NCBI RefSeq assembly: GCF_017168335.1
Contig: NZ_JABFAU010000012.1
Span: 1 to 34,576, forward strand
Reading direction: 5' to 3'
From: Rhodococcus sp. KRD162
Lineage (GTDB): Bacteria; Actinomycetota; Actinomycetes; Mycobacteriales; Mycobacteriaceae
DNA length: 34,576 bases
Part shown: positions 16,508-25,630 of the stretch, one piece after another
Layout of the letters: the number at the start of each line of letters is the position of its first letter
Numbering within the stretch: the stretch's first letter is position 1
Translations under genes and position numbers: made by a program
Notes under the pieces: model-generated
The model's database searches: none
What the model was told of the DNA's origin: nothing
The model's input: only the letters and a program-made list of their open reading frames with translations

Positions 16508-18184
16508 CTACTCGTCCGAATCTCTGGCGAGACTCGACGAGCGCACCTTCTCCGACTCGGTAGTGATCGACTCGCCGTTGTGTTCGCGGAATTCTTCCCG
16601 CGTGAGCGGTTGCACCTTGACCCGCTCGGCTCGCAATCCCATCACCAGAGCGATGATCATCACCGACACCATGAGGAAGATCGGTAGCCCGATCACGGTG
16701 ATGACCTGTTGTAGCGCTTGCAGTCCTGCCTCACCGCCGAGCACGATCAGGGTGGCCGCCACGGCACCTTCGGTAATGCCCCAGAACACGCGCTGCCGTA
16801 CCGGACCGGCCTCCCCGTCACCGGAACACAACATGTCGATCACCAGTGATGCCGAGTCCGAGGACGTAGCGAAGAACAGCGCCACGACGACCACCGCGAT
16901 CCCCTGAATCAGGGTCGCGGCCGGGAAGTTGTCGAAGAACGTGAACATCGCCAACGGAACGCTCTCGGCGACCGCGTCCGAGATCGATCCGCCGGTGCCA
17001 CCGATCCCGTCGATTCTCATTGCAGACCAACCGAACACGACGAACCACACCAGGGTGAACAACGAGGGCGCAGCCAGGACGCCGATGACGAACTGCCGAA
17101 TCGTTCGACCTCGAGAAATGCGGGCAAGGAAGACGCCCATGAACGGGGCCCACGTCACCGTCCACGCCCAGTAGAAGACGGTCCAACCGCCCTGCCATCC
17201 CCACCCGCCGTCAGAGGTGAACTCGGCCATGGCGTCGTTCCAGAACGACAACGGAACGATTTCCTGTGCATAGTTTCCGAAGCTCTCGAAAATCTGCCGC
17301 AGCAGAAACACGGTGTCCGAGACGATCAGAACGAAGATCATCAAACCGACTGCCACGAGGATGTTCACGTTCGACAGTCGACGAACACCCTTGTCCAAGC
17401 CAACGGCGATCGAGACCGTTGCAACCACGGTGAGCAGTCCGATGATCAGTACCTTCGCCCACACCGTATCGGGAAGTCCGACGAGCGCGCTCAATCCCGC
17501 ATTGATCTGGGAGGTGCCGAGCCCCAGCGACACAGCCAAGCCGAAGATCGTGCCCAACACTGCGAATACATCGATCGTCTTTCCGATCGGACCTGAAATA
17601 CGTTCCTTCAGAATCGGATAGAACACCGAGGACACGCGCATCGGCAGCTTGTACCGGTAGATGAAGAAGCCGAACGCCAACCCGGGCAGGGTGAAGATCG
17701 CCCAGGTGTGCAGGCTCAGATGATAGAGGGAAATGCTCATCGCATCCTGCGACGCTTCGACGCTGTAGGGCTCGACACCGTCGAACGGCGGCGCCGAGAA
17801 ATGCGAAATCGGTTCTGCCACGCCCCAGAACATCAGGACCGTGCCGATGCCGCCCGCGAACAGCATGGCGAACCAGGACAGGTTCGAGTACGCAGGTCTG
17901 TCGTCGTCCTCGCCCAGACGCAGGCGGCCGTACTTGCTGATGGCGACCCAGATCAGGAACACCAACCACAATGTGACGCCGATGATGAACAACCACCCGA
18001 GATTGGTGACGATCCATTCCCTACCGACACCGAACGCGTTCCCCACCCAGTCCTGGAAGACGAGGAACAGAACCAGTAGCGCGATCGTGAGCCCGGCCGA
18101 AACGAAGAAGATGTGATTGTCGGTTCTGAGGCCCAGTTTGCGAGCAAGTGTGTCCACGGTTGCCGTCACCATCCTCGACGGCAC
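16508..18184 (-). CDS. BCCT family transporter (quaternary amine or related substrate)
   Basis: 558 residues with about 12 hydrophobic membrane helices, acting in the cytoplasmic membrane. The family signature is present in FYWAWTVTWAPFMGV followed by ARISRGRTIRQF. The aromatic cage differs from the betaine carrier BetP: BetP has HWTLHPW and AWWISW, while this protein has HLSLHTW and AWTVTW, so two cage tryptophans are missing. It therefore probably does not handle glycine betaine like BetP, and choline, carnitine, an ectoine-like or another substrate is possible. The glycine-rich loop reads GGIGTVLMFWG. The GTG start at 18184 has no clear ribosome site; ATG 18172 has GAGG too close. Placement beside the sarcosine regulator suggests supply of a methylated amine. 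Confidence 0.87.
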   Translation of the reverse strand: MPSRMVTATVDTLARKLGLRTDNHIFFVSAGLTIALLVLFLVFQDWVGNAFGVGREWIVTNLGWLFIIGVTLWLVFLIWVAISKYGRLRLGEDDDRPAYSNLSWFAMLFAGGIGTVLMFWGVAEPISHFSAPPFDGVEPYSVEASQDAMSISLYHLSLHTWAIFTLPGLAFGFFIYRYKLPMRVSSVFYPILKERISGPIGKTIDVFAVLGTIFGLAVSLGLGTSQINAGLSALVGLPDTVWAKVLIIGLLTVVATVSIAVGLDKGVRRLSNVNILVAVGLMIFVLIVSDTVFLLRQIFESFGNYAQEIVPLSFWNDAMAEFTSDGGWGWQGGWTVFYWAWTVTWAPFMGVFLARISRGRTIRQFVIGVLAAPSLFTLVWFVVFGWSAMRIDGIGGTGGSISDAVAESVPLAMFTFFDNFPAATLIQGIAVVVVALFFATSSDSASLVIDMLCSGDGEAGPVRQRVFWGITEGAVAATLIVLGGEAGLQALQQVITVIGLPIFLMVSVMIIALVMGLRAERVKVQPLTREEFREHNGESITTESEKVRSSSLARDSDE

Positions 18185-18502
18185 GGTTCGTCGGATTCGG
18201 TTCTTGCGCGGTCGTTGGGGCGTGCCGTCGCCAACCTTTAACCCTTCTTTACCGGGGCTTGCCTGTCCACCTGTGCGGCAGATTCGTTACCTGCCTGTAT
18301 CGCGAACGCATCCGCGAATCCTTCGACGACGCCCCTGAGCAGCCATGACTGTTGATGGTCGGCGAAGTTCTCGATCGAGCCCTTCGGTGTGATTCGACCC
18401 GAGTCATCTACATCGCCTCGCGTGCGCGGCGTCAGTACACCCCGGCCATGTACGCCATCTCGACTGCGCTACGCGGCGCGGCGGCACGAATATCTGCCGC
18501 CC
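18185..18502. other. Intergenic region between BCCT gene and GntR gene
   Basis: 318 bp with no convincing gene in any frame. It should hold the BCCT promoter, but I find no convincing -35/-10 pair and no copy of the TTGATATATCAA operator. At the GntR end stands the perfect 7-bp inverted repeat GGCGGCA-N8-TGCCGCC (18480-18486 and 18495-18501), one base past the GntR stop, which may act as a weak terminator for that gene; it has no U-tract. Confidence 0.5.
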
Positions 18503-19174
18503 CTACAGCAGTTCCCTGATGGCGTTCTCGAACCCGGTAACATGCTCGAGGGTCAGCTCGGCTGCGGTGTCGGCGTCGCCGTCGATGATGGCCTGCAGCA
18601 ACGCGACGTGTTCACGAACATGGCCTGCGACGTTCGGCAGCCGGTCGAGGAACAGGCACCAGATCCGTGTGGCATGCGCATCGAGGCTGACGAGAATGTC
18701 CTCGAGGTGGGGATTTCCCGACGCTCGATAAATTTCCCTATGTACCGCAACGTCTTTGCGTAGCACCTCGCGCGGGTCATCGGTGTCGTCGATGCTTGCG
18801 ATGGACGTCGCGAGCTCCGAGAGCCGATCTCGCGCCGCTGGCCGGGCCGTGCGCGCGGCACGGGCGGAGGCCGCGGGTTCCAGTTGCTTGCGGATTTCCG
18901 AGATGTTCGCCAGATCTGTCATATCGACGGCAGTGGCGAACGTTCCACGCCGGGGGTACGCGACGACGAGCCGCTCGCGCTCGAGTCGTTTGAGACCTTC
19001 TCGAATCGGCGTGCGTCCGAGCCCCAACTGCTCGGCCAAACGATCGTCGTTGATCGGCTCCCCTGGCCGGATCTCGAGCATGATCAGCTGCTCACGGACG
19101 ATTTCATAGGCGCGATCGGCGTTGGTTCCGACGGACGTCCCTGCATCGATCTCCGGTGTAATCCCGATTGTCAT
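18503..19174 (-). CDS. GntR family regulator, FadR subfamily (FCD domain), of the sarcosine/dimethylglycine genes
   Basis: 223 residues. The N-terminal winged helix (about 17-85) has the recognition part LAEQLGLGRTPIREGLKRLE and the wing YPRRGTFA. The FCD effector domain (about 90-215) keeps the metal-binding set Asp141, His145, His189 and His211, as in metal-containing FCD regulators that bind small carboxylates. It is divergent from glyA, and the spacer contains a copy of TTGATATATCAG; near-identical copies stand at the dimethylglycine oxidase and mycothiol dehydrogenase promoters. It is thus probably the local repressor, relieved by sarcosine, dimethylglycine or another pathway acid (inference). 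ATG 19174 is the first start ahead of the winged helix. Confidence 0.9.
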   Translation of the reverse strand: MTIGITPEIDAGTSVGTNADRAYEIVREQLIMLEIRPGEPINDDRLAEQLGLGRTPIREGLKRLERERLVVAYPRRGTFATAVDMTDLANISEIRKQLEPAASARAARTARPAARDRLSELATSIASIDDTDDPREVLRKDVAVHREIYRASGNPHLEDILVSLDAHATRIWCLFLDRLPNVAGHVREHVALLQAIIDGDADTAAELTLEHVTGFENAIRELL

Positions 19175-19206
19175 CTTCTCAACTCACTCCCGGTCGATGC
19201 CTGCCC

Positions 19207-19256
19207 TTGACGGCTCTGCGTTGTGATCTTACTCTATTGGCATCTTGATATATCAG
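19207..19256 (+). promoter_or_regulatory. glyA-sox promoter and GntR operator
   Basis: TTGACG (19207-19212), a 17-bp spacer and TACTCT (19230-19235) form a sigma-A-type promoter. Ten bases after it stands TTGATATATCAG (19245-19256), containing the perfect palindrome TGATATATCA. The same -35-17-TACTCT plan followed by the same palindrome occurs at the dimethylglycine oxidase gene. The site lies between the divergent GntR and glyA genes, so binding would repress both. Confidence 0.7.
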
Positions 19257-19291
19257 TTACAGACCATTGATCTTCCAGAAGGGCGGCCATC

Positions 19292-20620
19292 TTGACGCAG
19301 GACTTCGCACCGACGGCGACGGCAACGCACCCGGCAGGCGTGACGAACCGAGTACTCGCCGATCTCGACCCCGAGGTGCACCGCGCGATCAGTGCCGAGC
19401 TCGGACGTCAGCAGAACACCCTCGAGATGATCGCGAGCGAGAACTTCGCCCCGCTGGCGGTGATGCAGGCACAGGGTTCGGTGCTGACGAACAAGTACGC
19501 CGAGGGCTACCCCGGCCGCCGCTACTACGGCGGCTGCGAGAACGTCGACGTCATCGAACAACTCGCCATCGACCGGCTCAACACGCTGTTCGGATCGCAG
19601 TTCGCCAACGTGCAGCCGCACTCCGGTGCGCAGGCCAATGCCGCTGCGATGGCGGCACTCCTGCAACCGGGCGATTCGATCCTGGGCCTCGCTCTGGCCC
19701 ACGGCGGGCACCTCACCCACGGTATGAAACTCAACTTCTCGGGCAAGCTCTACGACGTCTCGGCCTACCACGTCGGAGAACACGACCATCGCGTCGACAT
19801 GGAGGAAGTGGAGTGCCTCGCGCGCGAGCACCGCCCGAAGCTGATCATGGCCGGCTGGTCGGCCTATCCGCGCCACCTCGACTTCGCCGAATTCCGCCGT
19901 ATCGCAGACGAAGTCGGCGCATACCTGATGGTGGACATGGCGCACTTCGCCGGACTGGTCGCCGCCGGACTGCACCCATCACCGGTACCGCACGCACACG
20001 TGGTCACCTCGACGACACACAAGACGCTCGGTGGCCCTCGCGGCGGCGTGATCATCACCAACGACGCCGCACTGGCGAAGAAGTTCAATTCCTCCGTGTT
20101 TCCGGGCCAGCAAGGCGGCCCCCTCGAACACGTCATCGCAGGCAAGGCGGTCTCGTTCAAACTCGCTGCCGAAGAGGACTTTCGGGAGCGCCAGCAGCGC
20201 ACGCTCGAGGGTGCGAAGATCCTGGCCGATCGACTGCTCACCGATGACGCAGCAGCGGCTGGCATCGACGTGGTGTCGGGCGGCACCGACGTCCACCTCG
20301 TACTGGTGGACCTGCGCAAGTCAGAACTGGACGGCAAGCAGGCCGAGGACAGACTGCACCACGTCGGAATCACCGTGAACCGCAATGCAGTTCCGTTCGA
20401 TCCACGGCCGCCCATGGTGAGCTCGGGGGTCCGTATCGGTACCCCGGCTCTCGCGACCCGAGGCCTCGACGCCACGGCGTTCGCCGAGGTCGCCGACGTC
20501 ATCGCGCAGGCGTTGCGTCCCGACACCGATGACCGCGGACTCGATGCCCTGCGGACCAGGGTCGAGTTCGTCGCCGCGCAGTTCCCCCTCTACCCCGATC
20601 TGACGGAAGGCTACCGATGA
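19292..20620 (+). CDS. glyA: Serine hydroxymethyltransferase
   Basis: 442 residues, PLP enzyme that joins glycine and 5,10-methylene-THF to serine and THF (reversible). The PLP lysine is Lys244 in [13 protein letters not shown], Asp215 sits in VDMAHFAG, and the N-terminal blocks [11 protein letters not shown] and [11 protein letters not shown] are intact. The start is a TTG at 19292 behind AGAAGGG; a GTG 16 codons later is an alternative. Being first in the sarcosine oxidase operon, it is probably a pathway-specific copy that uses the methyl groups released from sarcosine: one sarcosine gives one glycine and one methylene-THF, which together make serine for the SdaA enzyme at the operon end. 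GlyA beside soxBDAG is known from Corynebacterium and Arthrobacter. Confidence 0.93.
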   Translation: MTQDFAPTATATHPAGVTNRVLADLDPEVHRAISAELGRQQNTLEMIASENFAPLAVMQAQGSVLTNKYAEGYPGRRYYGGCENVDVIEQLAIDRLNTLFGSQFANVQPHSGAQANAAAMAALLQPGDSILGLALAHGGHLTHGMKLNFSGKLYDVSAYHVGEHDHRVDMEEVECLAREHRPKLIMAGWSAYPRHLDFAEFRRIADEVGAYLMVDMAHFAGLVAAGLHPSPVPHAHVVTSTTHKTLGGPRGGVIITNDAALAKKFNSSVFPGQQGGPLEHVIAGKAVSFKLAAEEDFRERQQRTLEGAKILADRLLTDDAAAAGIDVVSGGTDVHLVLVDLRKSELDGKQAEDRLHHVGITVNRNAVPFDPRPPMVSSGVRIGTPALATRGLDATAFAEVADVIAQALRPDTDDRGLDALRTRVEFVAAQFPLYPDLTEGYR

Positions 20621-21855
20621 CCGCCCCCGCACGCCCACCGGGCGCACATCTACCCGATCATCCCGACTTCCTCTGGCGTAACCCCGAGCCGAAGAAGTCG
20701 TACGACGTCGTGATCATCGGCGGCGGCGGACACGGCCTGGCCACCGCGCACTACCTCGCCAAGAACCACGGCATCACCAATGTCGCTGTGCTGGAGAAGG
20801 GCTGGCTCGCCGGTGGCAACATGGCGCGCAACACCACCCTCATCCGCTCGAACTACCTGTGGGACGAGAGCGCACGCATCTACGAGCACTCCCTCAAGCT
20901 GTGGGAAGGACTCGCCGACGACCTCGACTACCCCATCCTGTTCAGCCAGCGCGGCGTGCTCAACCTCGCGCACAGCCTGCAGGACGTACGAGACAGCGTG
21001 CGACGCGTCGAGGCCAATCGCCTCAACGGCATCGACGCCCAATGGGTCGACCCCGACGAGGTCAAGAAGCTGTGCCCGATCGTCAACATCTCCAGCGACA
21101 TTCGCTACCCGGTACTCGGTGCCACGTATCAGCCGCGCGCCGGCATCGCCAAGCACGACTACGTCGCCTGGGGATTTGCCCGACGCGCCGACGCAGCCGG
21201 TATCGACATCATCCAGAACTGCGAGGTCACCGGGTTCACCACCGACGGCAATCGCGTCACCGGGGTCAAGACCACACGCGGCGACATCGCCACCGGCCAG
21301 GTCGCACTGTGCGCGGCCGGACACACCTCGACACTGACCGACATGTTGGGCATCAAGACTCCTCTGCAGAGTCACCCCCTCCAGGCCCTCGTCTCGGAGT
21401 TGCTCGAACCGGTGCACCCCACGGTCGTGATGTCGAACGCCGTGCACGTGTACGTCTCCCAGGCGCACAAGGGAGAACTGGTGATGGGTGCCGGCGTCGA
21501 TTCGTACAACGGCTACGGCCAACGCGGCGCTTTCCACATCATCGAACGACAGATGGCCGCCGCGGTGGAGCTGTTCCCCGTCTTCGCTCGCGCGCATCTG
21601 CTGCGTACCTGGGCCGGCATCGTGGACGTGTGCCCCGACGCCTCCCCCATCGTCGGACGCACACCGTTCGACAACGTGTTCCTCAATTGCGGTTGGGGAA
21701 CAGGTGGATTCAAGGCCACCCCCGGTGCCGGATGGTGCCTGGCCGACACCATCGCCAACGACGAGGTACACGACTACATCGCACCGTTCAGCCTGGACCG
21801 ATTCGTCACCGGCGCACTGGTGGACGAGCACGGCGCAGCCGGCGTGGCGCACTGA
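20617..21855 (+). CDS. soxB: Sarcosine oxidase beta subunit
   Basis: 412 residues. Heterotetrameric sarcosine oxidase oxidises sarcosine to glycine, passing the methyl carbon to THF and electrons to oxygen as H2O2. The beta subunit holds the sarcosine site with FAD and covalent FMN. The FAD motif is [14 protein letters not shown] (31-44). His180 in RAGIAKHD matches the histidine (172-173 in Corynebacterium and Stenotrophomonas enzymes) that carries FMN. The C-terminal [15 protein letters not shown] block is typical. The N-terminus [18 protein letters not shown] fits SoxB. ATG 20617 overlaps the glyA stop by ATGA. soxD follows after 52 bp, the longest gap in this operon. Confidence 0.95.
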   Translation: MTAPARPPGAHLPDHPDFLWRNPEPKKSYDVVIIGGGGHGLATAHYLAKNHGITNVAVLEKGWLAGGNMARNTTLIRSNYLWDESARIYEHSLKLWEGLADDLDYPILFSQRGVLNLAHSLQDVRDSVRRVEANRLNGIDAQWVDPDEVKKLCPIVNISSDIRYPVLGATYQPRAGIAKHDYVAWGFARRADAAGIDIIQNCEVTGFTTDGNRVTGVKTTRGDIATGQVALCAAGHTSTLTDMLGIKTPLQSHPLQALVSELLEPVHPTVVMSNAVHVYVSQAHKGELVMGAGVDSYNGYGQRGAFHIIERQMAAAVELFPVFARAHLLRTWAGIVDVCPDASPIVGRTPFDNVFLNCGWGTGGFKATPGAGWCLADTIANDEVHDYIAPFSLDRFVTGALVDEHGAAGVAH

Positions 21856-21907
21856 CACCTCGCCGTCCCGGCACACGCATCACCCGAACGAGAATCTTGG
21901 AGTGGCA

Positions 21908-22186
21908 ATGCAATTGATCGAATGCCCGTGGTGCGGGAGTCGAGAAGAAACCGAGTTCCACTACGGCGGGCAGGCGCACATCGCTTACCCCGAGGAACCA
22001 TCGGCCCTCACCGACGAACAGTGGGCGCACTTCGTGTTCTTCCGCGACAACCCCAAGGGGCTCTTCGCCGAACGGTGGAGTCACAGCGCAGGCTGCCGGC
22101 GTTGGTTCAACGCCGTACGCGACACCGCCACCTACCGAATCCACAGTGTCTATCGCCTCGACGACCCGAAGCCGGTGAACCCATGA
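21908..22186 (+). CDS. soxD: Sarcosine oxidase delta subunit
   Basis: 92 residues, the zinc-binding delta subunit of heterotetrameric sarcosine oxidase. The zinc ligands known from the Corynebacterium enzyme fall at exactly the same numbers: Cys6 and Cys9 (ECPWCG), His59 (SHSAGC) and Cys63. The FFRDNPKG and ERWSHSAGCRRWFN blocks are family hallmarks. ATG 21908 follows TTGGAGTGGCA, a good ribosome site, although the frame is open further upstream inside soxB. Its stop overlaps the soxA start by ATGA. It has no known catalytic role of its own and is needed for complex assembly. Confidence 0.95.
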   Translation: MQLIECPWCGSREETEFHYGGQAHIAYPEEPSALTDEQWAHFVFFRDNPKGLFAERWSHSAGCRRWFNAVRDTATYRIHSVYRLDDPKPVNP

Positions 22187-25026
22187 CCGCATTCCGCACC
22201 ACCTCCGGCGGCCGCATCGACCGCACGAGCACCCTCGACTTCACCTTCGGCGGCGCTGCCCTACAGGGACACCCGGGCGATACGTTGGCCTCGGCGTTGC
22301 TCGCCAACGGCATTCATCAGGTCACCACCAGCATCAAGCTCGGCAGACCCCGCGGATTCACCGCCGCCTGGGCAGAGGACACCGGTGGACTCGTACAGAT
22401 CGAGGAGCCGTTCCCCGAGCCCATGCTGCTCGCGACCACGATCGAGCTGTACGACGGGCTGGTTGCCCGCGGCATCCCCGGGCAGGGCCGTCTCGCCGAG
22501 ATCTCCGACTCGGCCAAGTACGACGCCATGCACGCACACACCGACCTGTTGGTCGTCGGCGCGGGACCGTCGGGCCTGACGGCGGCACTGCTCGCAGCAC
22601 GAAGTGGCGCGCGAGTGATCCTCGTCGACGACCAGAGCGAGTTCGGCGGTTCGCTGCTCGGCTCCGATGATCAGATCGACGGTCGTCCGGCGCTGGAGTG
22701 GGTTGCCGACACGATCACCGAGCTGTCGAGCTTCCCCGATGTCACACTGCTGCAGCGCACCACGGCTTTCGGTTCCTATGACGACGGCTTCGTGCTCGCA
22801 CTCGAACGCCGCACCGATCATCTCGGGTTGGAAGCACCGGCTGCACTCAGCCGTCAGCGCGTCTGGCGTATCCGCTCGCGGCACATCCTGGTGGCCACCG
22901 GCGCACACGAGCGCCCGGTCGTCTTCACCGACAACGACCGGCCCGGAATCATGTTGGCGCACAGCGCCCGTACGTTCCTGCATCGCTACGGCGTCACCGT
23001 CGGCACCGAGTCCGTCGTCTTCACCACCAACGACAGCGCCTACCGGGCTGCCGTCGATCTGCACGACGCAGGGGTCCGCATCGCAAGCATCGTCGATGCC
23101 CGCGCAACTGCACCCGAACACTGGCTCGGCCTGTGCCGCGATCGCGGCATCGAGGTACGCACGGGCAGTGTCGTTTCCGGCACCCGCGGCGACACCCGCG
23201 TCACCCACGCGCTGGTCACCGGTGCCGACGGCACGACCGACACGGTCGGCTGCGATGTCCTTCTGGTCAGCGGCGGCTGGAACCCTGCCGTGCATCTGTT
23301 CAGTCAGGCCCGCGGAAAGCTCCGCTACGACGGCGGACTCGGCGCATTCGTGCCTGCAGACGACGTCGAGGGAATCAGTGTCGCAGGATCGGCATCGGGA
23401 GTGTTCGATCTGGACGGATGTCTGCGCGATGGCGGCGCGGCCACCGCAGCTGTACTGACTCGCCTCGGTTTCGACACCCCCGAAAGCTCGGTACCTGTAG
23501 TCGATTCCGTTCCGAGCAGCGAATCACTGGTGCTGTGGCGGGTACGCGACGATGCCGGTGCCGACAGCCAATTCGTCGACGTGCAGCGTGACGCCACCGT
23601 CGCCGATCTGGTCCGCGCGGTCGGTGCAGGCATGTCCTCGATGGAACACATCAAGCGGTACACCACGATCGGCACGGCGCACGACCAGGGCAAGACCTCC
23701 GGCGTGGTGTCCTCGGGCATCGTGGCGGAACTGCTCGACAAGCCAGTCGAGAACCTCGGCACCACCACGTTCCGGCCGCCGTACACCCCGGTGGCGTTCG
23801 CGGCACTGGCCGGCCGCAACCGCGGCATGGCCTTCGACCCGGAACGGGTTACTGCAGTTCATGATTGGCACGTCGAACGCGGCGCCGTCTTCGAGGATGT
23901 CGGCCAGTGGAAACGGCCCAGGTACTACCCACTTCCGGGCGAGGACATGCACGACGCAGTACTGCGTGAATGCGCGGCCGTGCGATCGGCCGTCGGCATG
24001 CTCGACGGTTCCACTCTCGGCAAGATCGACGTCCAGGGGCCGGATGCGGGCGTGGTGCTGGACATGTTCTACACGAACATGATGAGCACGTTGAAAGTCG
24101 GCATGGTTCGGTACGGCGTGATGTGCGGTACCGACGGCATGGTCATCGACGACGGTACCGTCATGCGCTTGGCGGACGACCGCTTCCAGGTGTTCACCAC
24201 CACCGGCGGCGCTGCCGCCATGCTGGACTGGATGGAGGAATGGCTGCAGACCGAATGGCCGCACCTGGCAGTTCGATTGACGTCGGTGACCGAACAATGG
24301 GCCACGTTCCCCGTGGTGGGTCCGCGTTCCCGTGACCTGGTCGGCGAGGTCTTTCCCGAACTGGACGTGTCCAACGAGGCGTTCCCGTTCATGGCATGGC
24401 GGAACGCGTCGATCGACGGCATTCCCGCCCGGGTGGCGCGGATCAGCTTCTCCGGTGAGCTCGCCTTCGAGGTGAACATCGATTCCTGGCACGCCCACGC
24501 GCTGTGGTCGAGATTGATCGCCGCAGGCGAGAAGTACGGGATCACCCCGTACGGCACCGAAACCATGCACGTTCTGCGCGCCGAGAAGGGATACCCGATC
24601 GTCGGCCAGGACACCGATGGCACCGTCACCCCGCAGGATCTCGGGATGAGCTGGGCAGTATCGAAGAAGAAGCTCGACTTCATCGGAAAGCGCTCGTTCG
24701 ATCGTGCCGAGAACCGGAACCCGCTGCGCAAACAGTTCGTCGGACTCCTTCCGGTCGACCGCGAGACCGTGCTTCCCGAGGGCTCGCAGATCATCGAACA
24801 TTCCGACAGCGGAGTCCTGCCAGAGCTTCCGGTCCCGATGCTCGGCCACGTCACGTCGAGCTACGCCAGTGCCGAACTGGGCAGGCCGTTCGGGTTGGCC
24901 CTCCTCGAAGCCGGTCGTGATCGACTCGGCGACATCCTGCACGTCCCTGTGGGTGACACCTTGATCGCCGTGGAAGTCACCGGCTCCGTACTCGTCGACC
25001 CGGAAGGAAATCGCCGTGATGGCTGA
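22183..25026 (+). CDS. soxA: Sarcosine oxidase alpha subunit
   Basis: 947 residues, close to the about 965 of known SoxA. The N-terminal domain carries GHPGDTLASALLANG and QIEEPFPEP; the NAD-binding motif GAGPSG is at 126-131 (VVGAGPSGLTAALLAARSG). The C-terminal third, from about 590, is an aminomethyltransferase (GcvT-like) folate domain, with GELAFEVNI and LRAEKGYPIVGQDTDG as family blocks. This domain catches the iminium methyl group on THF to make 5,10-methylene-THF; without folate the group would be lost as formaldehyde. The start ATG 22183 overlaps soxD by ATGA, and the end overlaps soxG by 8-11 bases. No frameshift or truncation is seen. Confidence 0.95.
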   Translation: MTAFRTTSGGRIDRTSTLDFTFGGAALQGHPGDTLASALLANGIHQVTTSIKLGRPRGFTAAWAEDTGGLVQIEEPFPEPMLLATTIELYDGLVARGIPGQGRLAEISDSAKYDAMHAHTDLLVVGAGPSGLTAALLAARSGARVILVDDQSEFGGSLLGSDDQIDGRPALEWVADTITELSSFPDVTLLQRTTAFGSYDDGFVLALERRTDHLGLEAPAALSRQRVWRIRSRHILVATGAHERPVVFTDNDRPGIMLAHSARTFLHRYGVTVGTESVVFTTNDSAYRAAVDLHDAGVRIASIVDARATAPEHWLGLCRDRGIEVRTGSVVSGTRGDTRVTHALVTGADGTTDTVGCDVLLVSGGWNPAVHLFSQARGKLRYDGGLGAFVPADDVEGISVAGSASGVFDLDGCLRDGGAATAAVLTRLGFDTPESSVPVVDSVPSSESLVLWRVRDDAGADSQFVDVQRDATVADLVRAVGAGMSSMEHIKRYTTIGTAHDQGKTSGVVSSGIVAELLDKPVENLGTTTFRPPYTPVAFAALAGRNRGMAFDPERVTAVHDWHVERGAVFEDVGQWKRPRYYPLPGEDMHDAVLRECAAVRSAVGMLDGSTLGKIDVQGPDAGVVLDMFYTNMMSTLKVGMVRYGVMCGTDGMVIDDGTVMRLADDRFQVFTTTGGAAAMLDWMEEWLQTEWPHLAVRLTSVTEQWATFPVVGPRSRDLVGEVFPELDVSNEAFPFMAWRNASIDGIPARVARISFSGELAFEVNIDSWHAHALWSRLIAAGEKYGITPYGTETMHVLRAEKGYPIVGQDTDGTVTPQDLGMSWAVSKKKLDFIGKRSFDRAENRNPLRKQFVGLLPVDRETVLPEGSQIIEHSDSGVLPELPVPMLGHVTSSYASAELGRPFGLALLEAGRDRLGDILHVPVGDTLIAVEVTGSVLVDPEGNRRDG

Positions 25027-25597
25027 TCGTCTCGCCTCCAGAAGTCCACTCGCAGAGACAGTTCTGTCCGACAATCCCTCGATACGCATCGTGGAGGAGC
25101 CGTTCCTGGCCGGAGTCGATCTATGGGTCGACCCGAACGGGCCGGGCGGAGCGGCCGCCGCGGCCGAGCTCGGCACCGACCTTCCCGGCCCAGGACGGGT
25201 GGCCGAGGGAACGAACACCACAGCCATCTGGCTCGGTCCCGAGGAGTGGCTGGTGATCGGAGCCGGCGTCGATTCCGTCGAACTCGAACACCGTCTCGGC
25301 TCGGCGGTTCGAGAGCACGGTGGTGCGGCAACCGATGTATCCGCTCAGCGAACGAGTCTGCGGCTGAGCGGTCGCCGTGCCCGCGACGTGTTGGCCAAGG
25401 GCTGCTCGATCGACTTGCACCCCCGCGCCTTTCCGGCAGGTTCGACGGTTCAGACGATGCTCGCGATGGCAGGCATGATCCTCATCGCCTGCGACGACAC
25501 GGGAACGGACTACCGCATCCTCGTACGGTCGTCGTTCGCGCGGTATCTCGCCGCCTGGCTGATCGACGCATCCGAGGAATACACCGACCTCGACTGA
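25016..25597 (+). CDS. soxG: Sarcosine oxidase gamma subunit
   Basis: 193 residues from GTG 25016, or 192 from ATG 25019; the two starts are adjacent and overlap the soxA stop. The protein is of the SoxG type, a GcvT-like fold without its own catalytic site that completes the tetramer. Family blocks seen are TTAIWLGPEEWLVIG, DVSAQRTSLRLSGRRARDVL, KGCSIDLHPRAF and a Tyr-Arg-containing C-terminus (TDYRILVRSSFARYLAAWL). It follows soxA as in all known soxBDAG operons. It is somewhat shorter than typical (about 200), without loss of visible blocks. Confidence 0.93.
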   Translation: MMADRLASRSPLAETVLSDNPSIRIVEEPFLAGVDLWVDPNGPGGAAAAAELGTDLPGPGRVAEGTNTTAIWLGPEEWLVIGAGVDSVELEHRLGSAVREHGGAATDVSAQRTSLRLSGRRARDVLAKGCSIDLHPRAFPAGSTVQTMLAMAGMILIACDDTGTDYRILVRSSFARYLAAWLIDASEEYTDLD

Positions 25598-25630
25598 CCC
25601 GCTCTGCTGGACCCCGCGCGAGAGAAACAG

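Noticed and set aside
18117..18348. Short plus-strand frames beside the first BCCT gene
   Set aside because: They overlap the BCCT start region and a GC-rich spacer, have no domain and no ribosome site.
21922..22182. Longer soxA frame starting inside soxD
   Set aside because: The extra part is Arg-rich, overlaps soxD in another frame and is not part of SoxA. ATG 22183 overlaps the soxD stop by ATGA.
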